Shown here piece by piece: positions 19,741 through 31,451 of a stretch of 64,000 nucleotides of DNA; the stretch's first letter is position 1, and each line of letters opens with the position of its first letter. Under the pieces are notes generated by a model, which had not been told where the DNA came from, ran no database searches, and worked only from the letters and a program-made list of their open reading frames with translations. The DNA is taken from NCBI RefSeq assembly GCF_038502225.1, contig NC_091355.1:17373556-17437555 (forward strand). Reading direction: 5' to 3'. The position numbers and the translations under genes were made by a program. The DNA is from Cherax quadricarinatus. Lineage: Eukaryota; Arthropoda; Malacostraca; Decapoda; Parastacidae.

Positions 19741-21140
19741 AGAGCCGACCGGAAGAGTCATTATCCAGTCAGTGCACGGAAACAAAATATACAGCCACAC
19801 AGCATCACGCAAATCAAAATTAATTTATTTGATAAGATGAATCAGCCATTAAAGATTAACGCTGCTTTTAAGTATTTTAAACTAGGGGAAAAAATACTAA
19901 ACGAAAGGAAGGATAAATGCAGCTCCTTGGATCAAGAGCCCCCTCACCAGTATAAAGGCATAATAACGCGAATATATTATACACCATTTCGAGATTAAAA
20001 TGGAAAAATAGCTCCTACACACTCCACTGACAATATCACCCTTTTTGTAAGGATACACAAGAGTTGGAATCTTGAGGTTTTCTCCAGTTATCACAAGGAA
20101 ACAGTATATGTCAATGACGTATGTAACACTGCTCATACGGGACCCACACATGTAAACAGTTCTCTGAATCTTTGCCCTTCATACAATGCAGAATAATATT
20201 TATGAAGAGATTAGCCGGTTAGCTGGGCTAGAGTCCTGGAGGTGCGAAGTGCAGTACCTGCGCTCTGAAGGACGGCTGAATATATGTTGCAGTTTTACAA
20301 CTGAAGTGTTAGCTCGTCTCGGGCGAGATAGTGATGGAGTGAGTGATGATGAAAGTGTTTCTTCTTTTTCGGGTCTCACTACCTCAGTGGGAAGCGGTCG
20401 ATGTGTTAATATAAAATAATGCGTCAGGGTTGAAAATTTTTAGCCGATCGAATGAGGCGTTCTCGAGTTACAAGCAAAAATTTCGGAAAAAGAAACCAAA
20501 GATGTTGCCGAGAAATTTTCTAATTTCGATCAATTTCAAAACTTCTTTAAAACGTGATTTTTATTTTTTTCAGTTTTCTTTACTCATTCATAATCTATTT
20601 CAAACTTTTATAAAAATCCAATTTGATAAAAAAAAAAAAAATGGCAAATTAACACCTCTAACTCAACAAAATCAATAAAAAAAATATACTTCGATTTAAG
20701 ATGTATCAATGTTTAAAGTTTGAAGCCGATCAGGAAAATACATTCTCAAGATTTAACATGAGAAACAATTTAATAAATGTGTCAAACTGAAATTTGCACA
20801 GCTCAAGGTAAGCACCAAGCTTTTTAATGGTGGTCATCAACGGTGAAAGTTTGAAGCCAATCAGAAAAGGCTTTCTCCAGTACCTATTTCAGGTTTAACG
20901 ATTTTAGTAAAATTTCTGTATTTCACCTAGTTAGACTAAACTTGTAGGGCATCATCCATCTTCCACAAAACGTCATTAATATTCTGAAGCCGATCAGAAG
21001 TATTTTTTAGATATTAAACATAATTATCACTATATTAAATTAGCAAATTGTGACTTATATCACCCAATAACTGGATGAAAGTTGCGTTCAGGAAACCACA
21101 GAGATGGTGGAAACTTGAAGCCGATCAGAAAAGTCATTCT
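19741..21140. repeat. Diverged ~125-150-bp repeats carrying GAAGCCGATCAGAAAAGTCATTCTC
   Basis: A motif like TTTGAAGCCGATCAGAA, followed by an ATTCTC-CAGT-like block, recurs near 19743, 20443, 20711, 20855, 20983 and 21115. The last four lie 125-145 bp apart. Material between copies also shares phrases (AAATTGTGACTTATAT; GGTGGAAACTTGAAGCC). This suggests an ancient tandem or dispersed family, interrupted by the repeat at 20205-20418. Confidence 0.55.
20205..20418 (+). repeat. Decapod-type dispersed repeat ('CTGCCTTGGTGGGAAACGG' family), + copy
   Basis: Landmarks in order are TTAGCCGGTTAGCTGGGCT, GAGTCCTGGAGGTGCGAAGT, ACCTGCGCTCTGAAGGA, a GTGATGGAGTGAGTGATGAT block, TTTCTTCTTTTTCGGGTC and CCTCAGTGGGAAGCGGTCGA. 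The same order occurs on the minus strand at 46775-46985, and the second half occurs at 28030-28150. The 77-codon frame across it is not treated as a gene. Confidence 0.7.
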
Positions 21141-21390
21141 CCAGTGGCCTGGTTGGCAATGCTCTCGCCTCGCACACTGTCTGCGGTTCATTCCCCGGCC
21201 GGGTGGAAGCATTTGGCGTGTTTCCTTACACCTTGTATCCCCGTTCACCTAACAAGCAAGTAGGTACCTGGGTGTTAGTCGACTTGAGTGGGTCGCATCC
21301 TGAGGGACAGTCCTCGATGACGCTATGACATTCTTGAGTTACCTTGGGTGGCTAACCCTCGGAGATTAAAAATCCCAATAAAATCTTACC
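21141..21390 (+). mobile_element. tRNA-derived SINE
   Basis: A polymerase III A-box-like stretch (TGGTTGGCAATGCTC, about 21150) is followed about 35 bp later by a B-box-like GCGGTTCATTCCCCGG. Then comes a conserved-looking body with AAGCAAGTAGGTACCTGGG and GTGTTAGTCGACTTG, and an A-rich end (AATAAAATCTTACC). The layout is that of a tRNA-derived SINE; I recall the GGTACCTGGGTGTTAGTCGACT body from decapods. Open frames here are chance. Confidence 0.75.
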
Positions 21391-22077
21391 TTATAGCAAC
21401 GATTCCAAGTTTTATTGGTTTAACTACTTTACTATATCAGCAAATTTGCCAACACACAAATGACACTTAATTTGCAAATAGTTTGTATACTAAATATTTT
21501 ATTTTCTGAAAGGAACCACATGACGTACTTTGAGTAAAATATATTAGACATGTATCACACGTAACTTCATTCCTGCATTTCCTCAGTAACTAGTTTTAAT
21601 TTAAGCACTGTAATTCATCTCTCGTCCGACTGAGTGCAGCATTCAATCATGGGTTCACTGCTAGTTTGTGCTGGAGGTCCGTCAATCAGGATCAGGGAGG
21701 AGGGAGCCTCAGGAAAAACTACTTTGCACGTAAGAAAGTCCTGAGGCTTCATACCCTGACGAGCCTCGAGGTGATTAACACCAGACTAGTCTATCCTCTA
21801 CAGATGTCTACAGCTGTAACAAATAAAAGTTCTTATACATTTGCTTTCCCTCCCCCCTTCCCACTCTCTCTTGATGTACCGATTGTACATCGTGTAAATG
21901 CTTGTTAGTAAGTTCGGTGACGGGAATATATGGTAAATCAAAGCACATCGGGGATAAACTTTATTCTCTTTCTCTTGATTGCTCTACTGACTGTGCTGGT
22001 GCCTTGCACAGCTAAGTAAAATAGCCTTTTACAACTAATAAGATTCGTAATAAATTTGATTTACAAAACTGAATGGT
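21391..22077. other. Unassigned intergenic DNA
   Basis: No gene was recognised. An 80-codon open frame at 21666-21908 has no family features. Confidence 0.35.
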
Positions 22078-22145
22078 ATAAACCTTGGACCGAAACGTTT
22101 TCTAATAAATATGTCATAGTGTTTGCTTACGTGTCTTTCTAAACC
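22078..22145 (+). repeat. Fold-back arm fragment with GGACCGAAACGTTTTC
   Basis: CCTTGGACCGAAACGTTTTC followed by TAATAAATATGTCATAG resembles the outward half of the hammerhead-like fold-back arms (hairpin remnant, then GAAACGTTT, then an AATAAA-like stretch). Only one arm is present. Confidence 0.55.
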
Positions 22146-23095
22146 AACAAAACTGAATATATATGTCTAAATGAAACTAGAAAAAACGTACTTTATATGA
22201 GGTAAGTGCCAATGAAAACTACTCTTAGTGACGAAGGAAAAACAGAAAAAAGCGTCGGAGAAGCAATACTATTAAATAGCAATGGAGTTAAAATTAATCC
22301 GCACAACATTTTTTTAAATTTGGGATGAAGATCTAAGTCGTAGTAGTCGATGCACACAACCCACCGTGTTATATTTGCAAATAAGAGAGTTTAATAAAGG
22401 AACACTCTAGTTGCATAATTTACTAATGGAATTACTGTTGAGTGACCATGAAAGTGTTATTATAATCGAACGTTTTATCTATTTAGGAAACAACTGGGCC
22501 ACTCATGAGGCGGGAAATGCAAAATGCAATATGTATAAACGGTATTATTTATGCACCAAAGTATAATTAAAGTGACACGAGTAAAAGAATGCAACACAAC
22601 GTCATGATTAAATTGTTAACTGGAAAAGAAGAAATGAAAAGGGCTTTTGAAAAGAGGAACGACTAGGCTATGAGACAGAAAACTGTAAGGCATTAAGACA
22701 ATTTTTGAGAAGCGAATTAATAGTTAAAATTACATGGGGGCAAATATTTGGTACAAAAAGTCTTGTAATGTGTTTGAAAATGGAGTCAAATATTTAATTT
22801 CTTACATGAATACAAGACTAAACAATGACGAATGGTTAAGTGGAAGGTATTGGAGAACTATGAAAATGGTAGAAAGGAATTGGAATCAATACAGGAAGCT
22901 GGACCATCATAAAACTTTCCAGAAATTCCTACAGATAAAAACAGAAATACAACTGTAAGAAAATAGGAATAAAGGATCTCAGTGAAAGAAATAGTGAACA
23001 AAACGCAGAACAAAGTCATTTAGTGAAGTTTTTAACAGATAATCAAAATGTTAAGACAAAATACAAAAAGTCTATGACGTTTATGTACAGTTGAG
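22146..23095. other. Unassigned AT-rich DNA
   Basis: A 74-codon open frame at 22734-22958 is not recognised. No repeats were seen. Confidence 0.35.
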
Positions 23096-23099
23096 GACA

Positions 23100-23160
23100 T
23101 TTGTTAAGAGAAACATTTTGTCACGAGTGACTTCTTCAGTGTTTATATCACAGTACACAC
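23100..23160 (-). repeat. Fold-back relic with decayed hammerhead-like core
   Basis: Read on the minus strand this gives CTGAAGA, then A, then a perfect stem GTCAC/GTGAC with loop TC, then AAAATG. It equals the 12.8-kb motif with one change in CTGATGA and two in GAAAC. Stem II differs from GCCAC/GTGGC at one position on both sides, a compensatory C-G to T-A change. Confidence 0.55.
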
Positions 23161-23186
23161 AGTGGCAAGAGCCAAGTGAACTGAAG

Positions 23187-23745
23187 TGAGAGTTCTAGTC
23201 GTAGTAGTAGTAGAAGCAGCAGCAATTGAAGCAGCAGCAGTAGAAGCAGCAGCGCTAGAAGCAGCAGCAGTAGAAGCAGCAGCAGTAGAAGCAGCAGCAG
23301 TAGAATCAGCAGCAGTAGAAGCAGCTGTAGAAGCAGCAAAAGCAGCAATAGAAGCAGCAGCAGTAGAAGCAGCAGTAGTAGAAGCAGCAGTAGTAGAAGC
23401 AACTGTAGAAGCAGCAGAAGCAGCAGTAGAGGCAGCAGCAGTAGCAGCAACAGCAGAACACCAGCGGTAGCGAAAGCAGCAGCAGTAGAAGCAGCAGTAG
23501 AAGCAGCAGTAGTAGCAGTAGAAGCAGTAGCAGTAGAAGTAGGAGCAGCAGTTGTAACAGCAGCATTAGCAGTAGAAGCAGCAGTAGCAACAGCAGTAGC
23601 AGCAGTAGAAGCAGCAGCAGAAGCAGCAGTAGAAGCATTAGCAGAAGCAGCAGCAGTAGAAGCAGCAGCAGAAGCAGCAGCTGCAACAACAGCAACAACA
23701 AAAACGACAATAACAGAATCAGAAAAAAAAAGTGAGAAAGGCCGA
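23187..23745. repeat. Long (AGC/AGT)n trinucleotide tract
   Basis: About 550 bp of GCAGCAGTAGAA-type units. It yields a 264-codon leucine/alanine frame on the minus strand and alanine-rich frames on the plus strand; these are simple-repeat artefacts. It follows the fold-back relic just as trinucleotide tracts follow other copies of the fold-back family. Confidence 0.9.
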
Positions 23746-25512
23746 GTCTGATAAGGACCTGCCATTAAGAGGGTTACACGTGATCGTCTTCTCCAGTATA
23801 GACTACATCCTTTCATTACTAAGGATTTAGATATATACTGAGATTGTCGGACTTCTCTGGGTGTAATATTAGTGAAAGCAATGATGGCGGCCTTCGTATA
23901 TTTTCTGAAGATAATATTCAAGAATGAATAACTTAGCTTCATTCCATTTCATAAGGTGTCCAGAATCATCTAAGTGTTAGTTCCAGGCATTACTACAGTC
24001 GTTTCAGCTGCAGACATACCAGTGCTCTCGATGTTTCACTTGAGCATTGTTAAGACCCGCACATGGTATTTCCTATACTTTTGTGGAAGTAATAGTCACA
24101 CTTGGGGTTATGTACTAAGTTCTTACTGGAAGTGAAATGGTGGCCATTTTAAAAAGTTTGCCAAAAATGTTAGATACATCAGTTGCCACATTATGCCAGT
24201 TAGCCTGAAAGAAGACTTCCGCGTTTGCATGAGAGAAGTCAAAAACAGGAAGAGCATCTTCCCTGAACAAGGAAAGACATGTGTCATTGTTATGATAAAC
24301 AATGACTTCTTTGAACTCGCCTCTCTGAAGAGCTATTTCTTTTTTGTAGAACAGGAAGGTGCATTGTTTATTGTACATTGTTGATTGTACATTGCTTGTT
24401 CAAGCGGCTGAGAGGCACAGATTGGGTAGGAATTCGTACTAATGGTGGAGGCTGTGAGAGCAACAGGCGGTAGTGATGGTTTCTGTATACAGCTGACTGG
24501 TGTTATGAGACTAACTCTGGTCTATTACAAATTTATACCTGTGCCATTACATGGGATAACACGATCCCATCCCTAATGAACTGTAGGCAGGTTGTAATAG
24601 AATTTCCAACATTTGAATTCCTCCTCAATGTTTTACCACAACACATGTGAATCCGAATCCTTATAACAGTAAAACACAAATAATATCCATGAAGTACCTA
24701 AGATGGTTAAACAAATCATTAATGCTTTAAAGATATCAAAACACAGTGATCTACTTCATATCTCAAATACTTTGATATTTTGTGTATTTAGAAATTACAA
24801 TAAATGACAGGAATAACTTTAAAATGTTATGACGGAATGTATATGATACATATATGCAGAATACATATATTCACTTACACATGATAGAAAAAAATACGAC
24901 GTCCCAGCCTATATAAGGTAATACAGACACAACGTTGTTAAACAATAGCCAGCACCTTGACCAGAGAGAGCAAACAGAAACAGCAATAGCGACCAGCCAA
25001 TGCCCTATGATGGACATAAAAGATCCCAATAACATTAAGTCCTATTTTCAATGCTAGGCAGTGTAATTACTTTGCTCCCCTACTGTGACAGTTCACAGGT
25101 AAACAACATCCTGCGAGAGCATCCTGCAACAATCCGCAAGATTCCTACGTACGTCCTGAATAGGATTTTTGTGAGGTAACTAACAAGACCACCAATACAC
25201 TGATTCACCACCAGTGATGTGTAAGGCCATACACAAATTCTAAAAAACTAAGTAAAGAATGAGCCAAGGACAGCAGTACACGTCTATTCACATCAAGGTA
25301 CAAACAGTTATACAGAAAGAGATAGATAAGCAATCCTACATTCCTGAAGGCTTATTTTAAAAACTTATAAAATGCTGGCATAGAATAATAAATAGAAATA
25401 TAATTACAAGCACACATACATACACACTATAAGTGAAAAACATCACACAAGACAGAGTAATGGCACACAGCTGTGACACATTAGGTTATACCACCTCCAT
25501 GGCTCCAGCCAA
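23746..25512. other. Unassigned intergenic DNA
   Basis: No gene was recognised. Paired open frames at 24115-24378 (-) and 24193-24384 (+) overlap each other and show no motif. 24650-24900 is AT-rich. Confidence 0.35.
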
Positions 25513-25595
25513 TTATGGAGAGCATGACTCACGAAATCGTAATGACACGATTGCGGGTTCAAATCCCGCCCGTGGTATGGTTTATGGAGAGCATG
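25513..25595 (+). mobile_element. Deleted tRNA-like SINE with 14-bp target duplication
   Basis: TTATGGAGAGCATG occurs at 25513-25526 and again at 25582-25595. The 55 bp between hold ACTCACGAAATCGTAATGAC, ACGATTGC, then the B-box-like GCGGGTTCAAATCCCGCCCG. Compared with 53052-53150, the A-box half is missing. It is a short insertion that still has its duplication. Confidence 0.8.
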
Positions 25596-26054
25596 GTTAC
25601 ATGTAGGCTGGATCATCCATGAAGCTGGAGTTTTTTCAAGTCCACACTTCACTCAATTATGCAGTATTTGATATACAACTCTAGTAAATTAAATATATTA
25701 TTAGTCGTAGTCCAGCATAGAAGAATATAAATTTATGACAGTTTAACATTAAGCTTTTGCACAAGATAAGCAGAAACATAATCATGACAACACACATTAG
25801 TTGAAACACACATAAAAGGCATATCTGTTTTTATTTATCAGTAATGGTTTCATGTTTGTCAGTATATCACAGGTTCCCGTGAACTTTAGTCTTTAGCAAT
25901 TTGTGTGTCGTTTCGTAAACGTCATCTCTAATGCCAGCTGATGACACGTCGGCACACATACAGTCTACGATATATACTTTTATTTCTGGAAGCCTACAAT
26001 TCTAAAAAAAAGTTCATGTAGAAACAGCTGAAACCAGGAATCATTAACAATTAG
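25596..26054. other. Unassigned AT-rich DNA
   Basis: No gene or repeat was recognised. Confidence 0.35.
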
Positions 26055-26192
26055 TGTAAAGTAAAAGGACACAAGTGCAACAAATGTGACATTTTACTGT
26101 GGCAACGTTTCGCTCTCCAGGAGCTCATGAAGAGCAAAACGTTGCCACAGTAAAATGTCACATTAGTTGCACTAATGTCCATTTACTTTACA
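26055..26192. mobile_element. 138-bp palindromic fold-back (GGCAACGTTTCGC core)
   Basis: The arms are mirror images around 26123, from TGTAAAGTAAA at the left edge to TTTACTTTACA at the right edge, with small indels. On the minus strand the left arm reads TTCATGA, stem GCTC/GAGC around CTGGA, then GAAACGTTGCC. This is a hammerhead-like layout with two substitutions in the CTGATGA half. The right arm is further decayed (AAAACG). Confidence 0.8.
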
Positions 26193-26792
26193 TATTGTTG
26201 GTATTATTTTCTCACAAAATCATCCCCTGTTTGTCCTGGTTTACGTCTCATCGTAAGAAGCATCTTGTGACAGCTCGCTGGTTAAAGCGTCCAGGATAGC
26301 CTTTTTCATTGCATTATAATCCTCAAGAAAGTCGAGTGAGATCGAGGCTGTGCAGGAAGTTAAGAATATTAAGCATACACAGACAACGAGACGCTATTAA
26401 TTCAGAAAAAAACATGTGCTTTAGTTTGAATATTATTCCTGACAACATACAACTGTTGAACTTCAGCTCAGGGACAGACCCCAAACTATTATGCACTGCA
26501 TGTTACCAGAAAGAAAACCCTGAGTTTTGGCATGATAAACACATGTATGCCAATGCAAATAAAGATTGTTCAGATTATGATCCTTTGTTAATAAGATTTT
26601 AATTCTATCATTCAATCTCCGGTTCAGTCGTGAAGGCAAGGATGAATGGACAATGAATTAAAGCACACATTTACACAGAGTCTAGGGCAGGTAAATGAAA
26701 GTGGGTGATAAACTCATGTTGATTTCGAAAATAACATTATTTAAAGATCAATATTAAAAATGACATAACACAATGAGAATATATCAAGCGTA
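26193..26792. other. Unassigned DNA between palindrome and Penelope block
   Basis: A 97-codon open frame at 26309-26602 has two cysteines in CTACYQKENPEF but no recognised family. I do not call it a gene. Confidence 0.3.
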
Positions 26793-26965
26793 ACACAAAT
26801 AACCCGCACATAAAAGAGAGAAGCTTACGACGTTTCGGTCCGACTTGGACCATTGACAGTCACACTAACCAGAGGTGGAGTAGGACGGCTATATATAGGC
26901 AGGAAAAGGTGATGGTGGTAGTGGTAGTAGTAGTAGTAGTACAAGAATGGTATATAATACCGAAG

Positions 26966-26992
26966 AGCTTGATGTCACTTAGACATCAAGCT
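26966..26992. repeat. 11-bp hairpin at the arm/ORF junction
   Basis: AGCTTGATGTC (26966-26976) and GACATCAAGCT (26982-26992) are exact reverse complements separated by ACTTA. The hairpin sits where the inverted arm meets the coding fragment. Confidence 0.85.
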
Positions 26993-27386
26993 TACCTTCC
27001 GCCAGACTAACACTCTTCGCACTAATCTCGTTCATACCTCTCCTCCCTCTACAGATGTTCCTGGTGTCTACTCTATTTCTTGCTCCTCCTGTCCTCTTCA
27101 ATATTTCGGAGAAACTGGTCGATCTCTTTCTGACAGACTTAAGGAGTACAAAAATAGTGTTAGGCTTGCCGACACTAACAATGCTCTTTTCTGTCACGTC
27201 AGAGATCATAGCCATCCTATTGACTGGTCTGCTAAAACTGTCTTCCCTACTTCCAACTCGAACAGTCGCCGTCTAGTTGAATCCTCTCTAATACACAACT
27301 TTCCTTGTATAAACCTTAGCCCTGGCTTCGTCTCCCACTACATTGTAAAATGCTCCAAACTTCAGAACACCCGTGACTTAACCTGA
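26973..27386 (+). pseudogene. Penelope-like GIY-YIG endonuclease domain (C-terminal fragment)
   Basis: This frame has no ATG at its left end, so it is a fragment; the stop is TGA at 27384-27386. It encodes FRQTNTLRTNLVH and SPPSTDV, then GVYSISCSSCPLQYFGETGR. The GVY and YFG blocks are the GIY-YIG signature, and the arginine of ETGRSL is the usual catalytic arginine. The downstream helices (LSDRLKEYKNSVR, NNALFCHVRDHSHPIDW) and RRLVESSLI match the end of Penelope-like proteins. In these elements the domain nicks DNA for target-primed reverse transcription. The ~137 codons are uninterrupted. The upstream reverse transcriptase is missing, replaced by the inverted arm and hairpin. Confidence 0.88.
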
Positions 27387-27596
27387 ATCCTCATTTTTTC
27401 TTTCTTTTTCTTCTTCTCCCTCTTCCCCTTTCCTCTTTCTTTTTCTCCTCTGGGTTGTCTTTCTCTCTTCTGTCTCGTGTTTCTGTTCCTTCTTCATTAA
27501 TTTCCCACTTCCCCTTTCACGCACCTCTGTGCGCTTGCTCTCCCTCTGTGGGCACCTAGCTCTCCTGCAGTGCTCCCCTTCCTTTGTATTTGACTG

Positions 27597-27670
27597 GCTC
27601 GTCCTCCTTATTTCCCACTTCTACCACTACCACTACTACTACCTCTACTACTACTACTACTACTACAACT
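27597..27670. repeat. CTA/ACT trinucleotide tract
   Basis: TCTACCACTACCACTACTACTACC and similar units precede the nested palindrome. Confidence 0.75.
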
Positions 27671-27673
27671 ACT

Positions 27674-27804
27674 GATGAAATTAAGACACATGTGCGGCGT
27701 CTGGTTGTCTTTGTTGTGGACGTTTCGCCATCCAGCCAGCCACTGGATGGCGAAACGTCTACGATGGGGATGCCCGGGTGTTGCGCATGTGTCTTAATTT
27801 CATC
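27674..27804. repeat. Nested palindrome with CGTTTCGCCATCCAG core
   Basis: The outer arms are GATGAAATTAAGACACATGT and its complement ending at 27804. The inner arms are GACGTTTCGCCATCCAG and CTGGATGGCGAAACGTC around CCAGCCA. The middle parts of the two arms differ. The outward half GGATGGCGAAACGTC repeats the 'hairpin then GAAACGTH' design of the other fold-backs. Confidence 0.85.
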
Positions 27805-28029
27805 TTGTCGGTATTATATACCATTCTTGTACTACTACTACTACCATGACCTCTTCCTGCCTGTATATAGCCGTCCTACTCCACCTCTGGTTAGTGTGAC
27901 TTTGTCAATGCTCCAAGTCGGACCGAAACGTCGTGAGCTTCTCTCTTTTATGTGCGGGTTATTTGTGTATCGTTCCAGTCACGGTATTGTGCCTTTTTTG
28001 TTATTTATCAAGCATAAATTAGTACTGTC

Positions 28030-28149
28030 TCAGCCAGACTCGAATCCTAGAAGTGGGAACTACAATACCTGCACTGAAACATTTTATGCTTCATTTTGGA
28101 TTTTTTTTTCTTTCTTTTTGGGTCATCCTGCCTCGGTGGGAAACGGCCA
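28030..28149 (+). repeat. 'CTGCCTCGGTGGGAAACGG' dispersed repeat, partial
   Basis: GGAAGTGGGAACTACAATACC-like and TGCACTGAAACATT are followed by TTTCTTTTTGGGTCATCC and TGCCTCGGTGGGAAACGGCC. It matches the later half of 20205-20418. The TA-target MITE begins immediately behind it. Confidence 0.65.
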
Positions 28150-28458
28150 TCGTGCCAGGTACAACTTGCGATTTTGGCTTAAATAGCAACGGTCTTCTTG
28201 CCGAATAAGGCAAGCGAAATTTTGTGAATGCAATAATTTTGCAAAAATCGTTCTGAAACTAACGAAAAAAATATGTTTCATTGCGTTTATTATTAAATAA
28301 TTGTAAACTTGTATAAAATATATTTAGTTGGATTAGGCAAAATTAAATTGCGCTTGTTATAATAAGGTCAGGTAATTTCTCTATGGTTCTATTGGTACAA
28401 AATCTTTAATATTTATATTAGCATAAATGAGCTGTTGCTAAATGACCAGTTTTACCTA
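28150..28458. mobile_element. TA-target MITE, copy 1 (truncated)
   Basis: It shares AACTTGCGATTTTGGCTTAA, AAATAGCAACG, CTAACGAAAAAAATAT and TTATAATAAGGT with the copies at 28643 and 30381. The right end stops at CCAGTTTTACCTA where a (TA)n tract begins. Its ends are incomplete and the interior has about 80 bp less. Confidence 0.8.

Positions 28459-29354
<896 letters not shown>

Positions 29355-29427
<73 letters not shown>
29355..29427. repeat. (TA)n microsatellite
   Basis: A pure TA run after the palindrome. Confidence 0.95.
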
Positions 29428-29429
<2 letters not shown>

Positions 29430-30350
29430 GCTATACCATAAAGTCACTCAAATATAAGTAGACCCGAATCTCTGTAACTGCATTCACAGAAAAAGTAAAA
29501 GGCTTGATATAGATCACAATACCCATCACTAAAGCTGTGGAATGTTTCCCGAAACTTAAATCCACAAGTATACGTATAAGCACAATAATATTACTTATGC
29601 TGTACACAGTAATCCTATTAATTCCAGGCTGTGTTGATACGCAGATAACATGAAGCAAGGTTTGTTCATGAACAAAGTCGAAGCACAGGTTGCCCCAAAA
29701 TGTGATTATACACAGATAGTTTTAGTTCGTGTTAAAAGGTATCTCCGCACTACATCTGTGAAAATGGAATTTCAGAGACGAGGAAAATGCAGCTTCCTCC
29801 AGCTGGCCTCTGCATAAACAAAGTCACGACATCTTGTGAAAAACAAAGTCAAAATGTGTAGCAAATGCGCTTATGAGTGCGTATGTGTGTGTGCGTGTGT
29901 GGAAGATAGAAGATCTGGCAACTAACATGCCTAGGTGCCAAATGGGCTCCCAGACTACCAGCAACTCATACTTGCCTCTTTTATGGAAAAACTACACAAA
30001 AACCACAGATAATTTACTCTTTTGACAAATGGCCTGTACAAAAATTATGCTTACTAGTTAAAACTTTAAAGCTAAACCATAACATCTGTAATACAATATT
30101 TGCAGCAATGATAATAAATTTATTTGATATAAGTATTTAATATACGAAATATAATTATTTATTCCCCTAACATATGATATACATTAAGTGCATACAGGCT
30201 ATACACAGGCACGTAAAAAAATGTAATGATAGTTATACTATTATAAAAAATCCGTATAGTGTTTAGAAATTAGAAAATCATGGACATTCTAGAACATTTC
30301 TACAATATATTAAATATTCAGATATCCATGTCATCCAATGGCACACACGC
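29428..30350. other. Unassigned AT-rich DNA
   Basis: No gene or repeat was recognised, apart from a short GT-rich patch near 29882-29900. Confidence 0.35.
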
Positions 30351-30380
30351 TCATTATATATATACATGTATATATATATA

Positions 30381-30910
<530 letters not shown>

Positions 30911-30929
30911 TATATAACATTTTTATGCA

Positions 30930-31045
30930 GAACGAAGAGGTTTGTAAGCAATTACATTACTGCGACTATCCGGGAATCGAACCAGGGACATATAGCACAG
31001 CTCCTGGGAACTAAACTAACCTCCCGACATCTTAAGTTTACACTT
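30930..31045 (-). mobile_element. tRNA-like SINE, minus strand
   Basis: On the minus strand GGAGGTTAGTTTAGTTCCC (A-box-like) is followed about 30 bp later by a perfect B box, GGTTCGATTCC (CCTGGTTCGATTCCCGG). The body does not fold into an obvious full cloverleaf, so a SINE is more likely than a tRNA gene. Confidence 0.6.
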
Positions 31046-31337
31046 GACCACATGTGTGCATTTCTTAACATTTTAAACGTTAAAACTTTCATGAAAATAA
31101 AATGAAATATAAGTTTAACTTAAAATCATCCAAAACATTCAGATTATTATAATTATTCGAGGAAATCTATGTGTAACTTACAGTTTTATAACGAACTGTG
31201 GAATCTATTAAACAGGTATGTTTGATCCATTTTTTTTATTAATGTTGGTTCCATGAGCTACCATAATCAATATGAGACTTAGTGTGAACGAAAGATTTAT
31301 AAGTTTCCGTGTGTCTTCAAGAATAAAATGGCATAAT
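31046..31337. other. Unassigned AT-rich DNA
   Basis: No gene or repeat was recognised. Confidence 0.35.
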
Positions 31338-31395
31338 AACGTGACTGGAACAATACACAAATAACCGTCGTAAGCTCCTCTCTCCTATGTGCGAG
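31338..31395. repeat. Fragment of the TTTCGGTCC fold-back
   Basis: GTGACTGGAACAATACACAA, ATAACCGTCGTAAGC and CTCTCTCCTATGTGCG are the outer landmarks of the fold-back with the centre deleted. Confidence 0.65.

Positions 31396-31398
<3 letters not shown>

Positions 31399-31448
<50 letters not shown>
31399..31448. repeat. (GT)n microsatellite at the 3' end of LINE B copy 1
   Basis: A pure GT run of about 25 units joins directly to the LINE B 3' terminus (GTACTCACCTAGTACTCACC). Confidence 0.95.

Positions 31449-31451
<3 letters not shown>

Larger units (their letters stand above)
26793..27968 (+). mobile_element. 5'-truncated Penelope-like element framed by inverted repeats
   Basis: Arms of about 160-170 bp at 26793-26963 and 27808-27968 are reverse complements with few differences. 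Both contain CCCGCACATAAAAGAGAGAA, TTTCGGTCCGACTTGGA, CCAGAGGTGGAGTAGGACGG and a GTAGTAGTA tract. Between them lie a GIY-YIG nuclease-coding fragment (26973-27386), a pyrimidine-rich stretch (27390-27600), a CTA trinucleotide tract and a second palindrome (27674-27804). Penelope-like elements encode reverse transcriptase followed by GIY-YIG and carry LTR-like ends in direct or inverted orientation, so the assignment fits. The reverse transcriptase is absent. Confidence 0.8.

Noticed and set aside
23148..23942. 264-codon leucine/alanine frame
   Set aside because: Translation of an (AGC)n trinucleotide tract; three frames are open at once.
26309..26602. 97-codon frame with CTACYQKENPEF
   Set aside because: No family resemblance, no splice or start context and no conservation evidence available; length is within chance.
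30930..31045. Functional tRNA gene (also 21141, 43616, 53052, 63797)
   Set aside because: B boxes are good but I could not trace complete cloverleaf stems or an anticodon arm; dispersed copies fit SINEs better.
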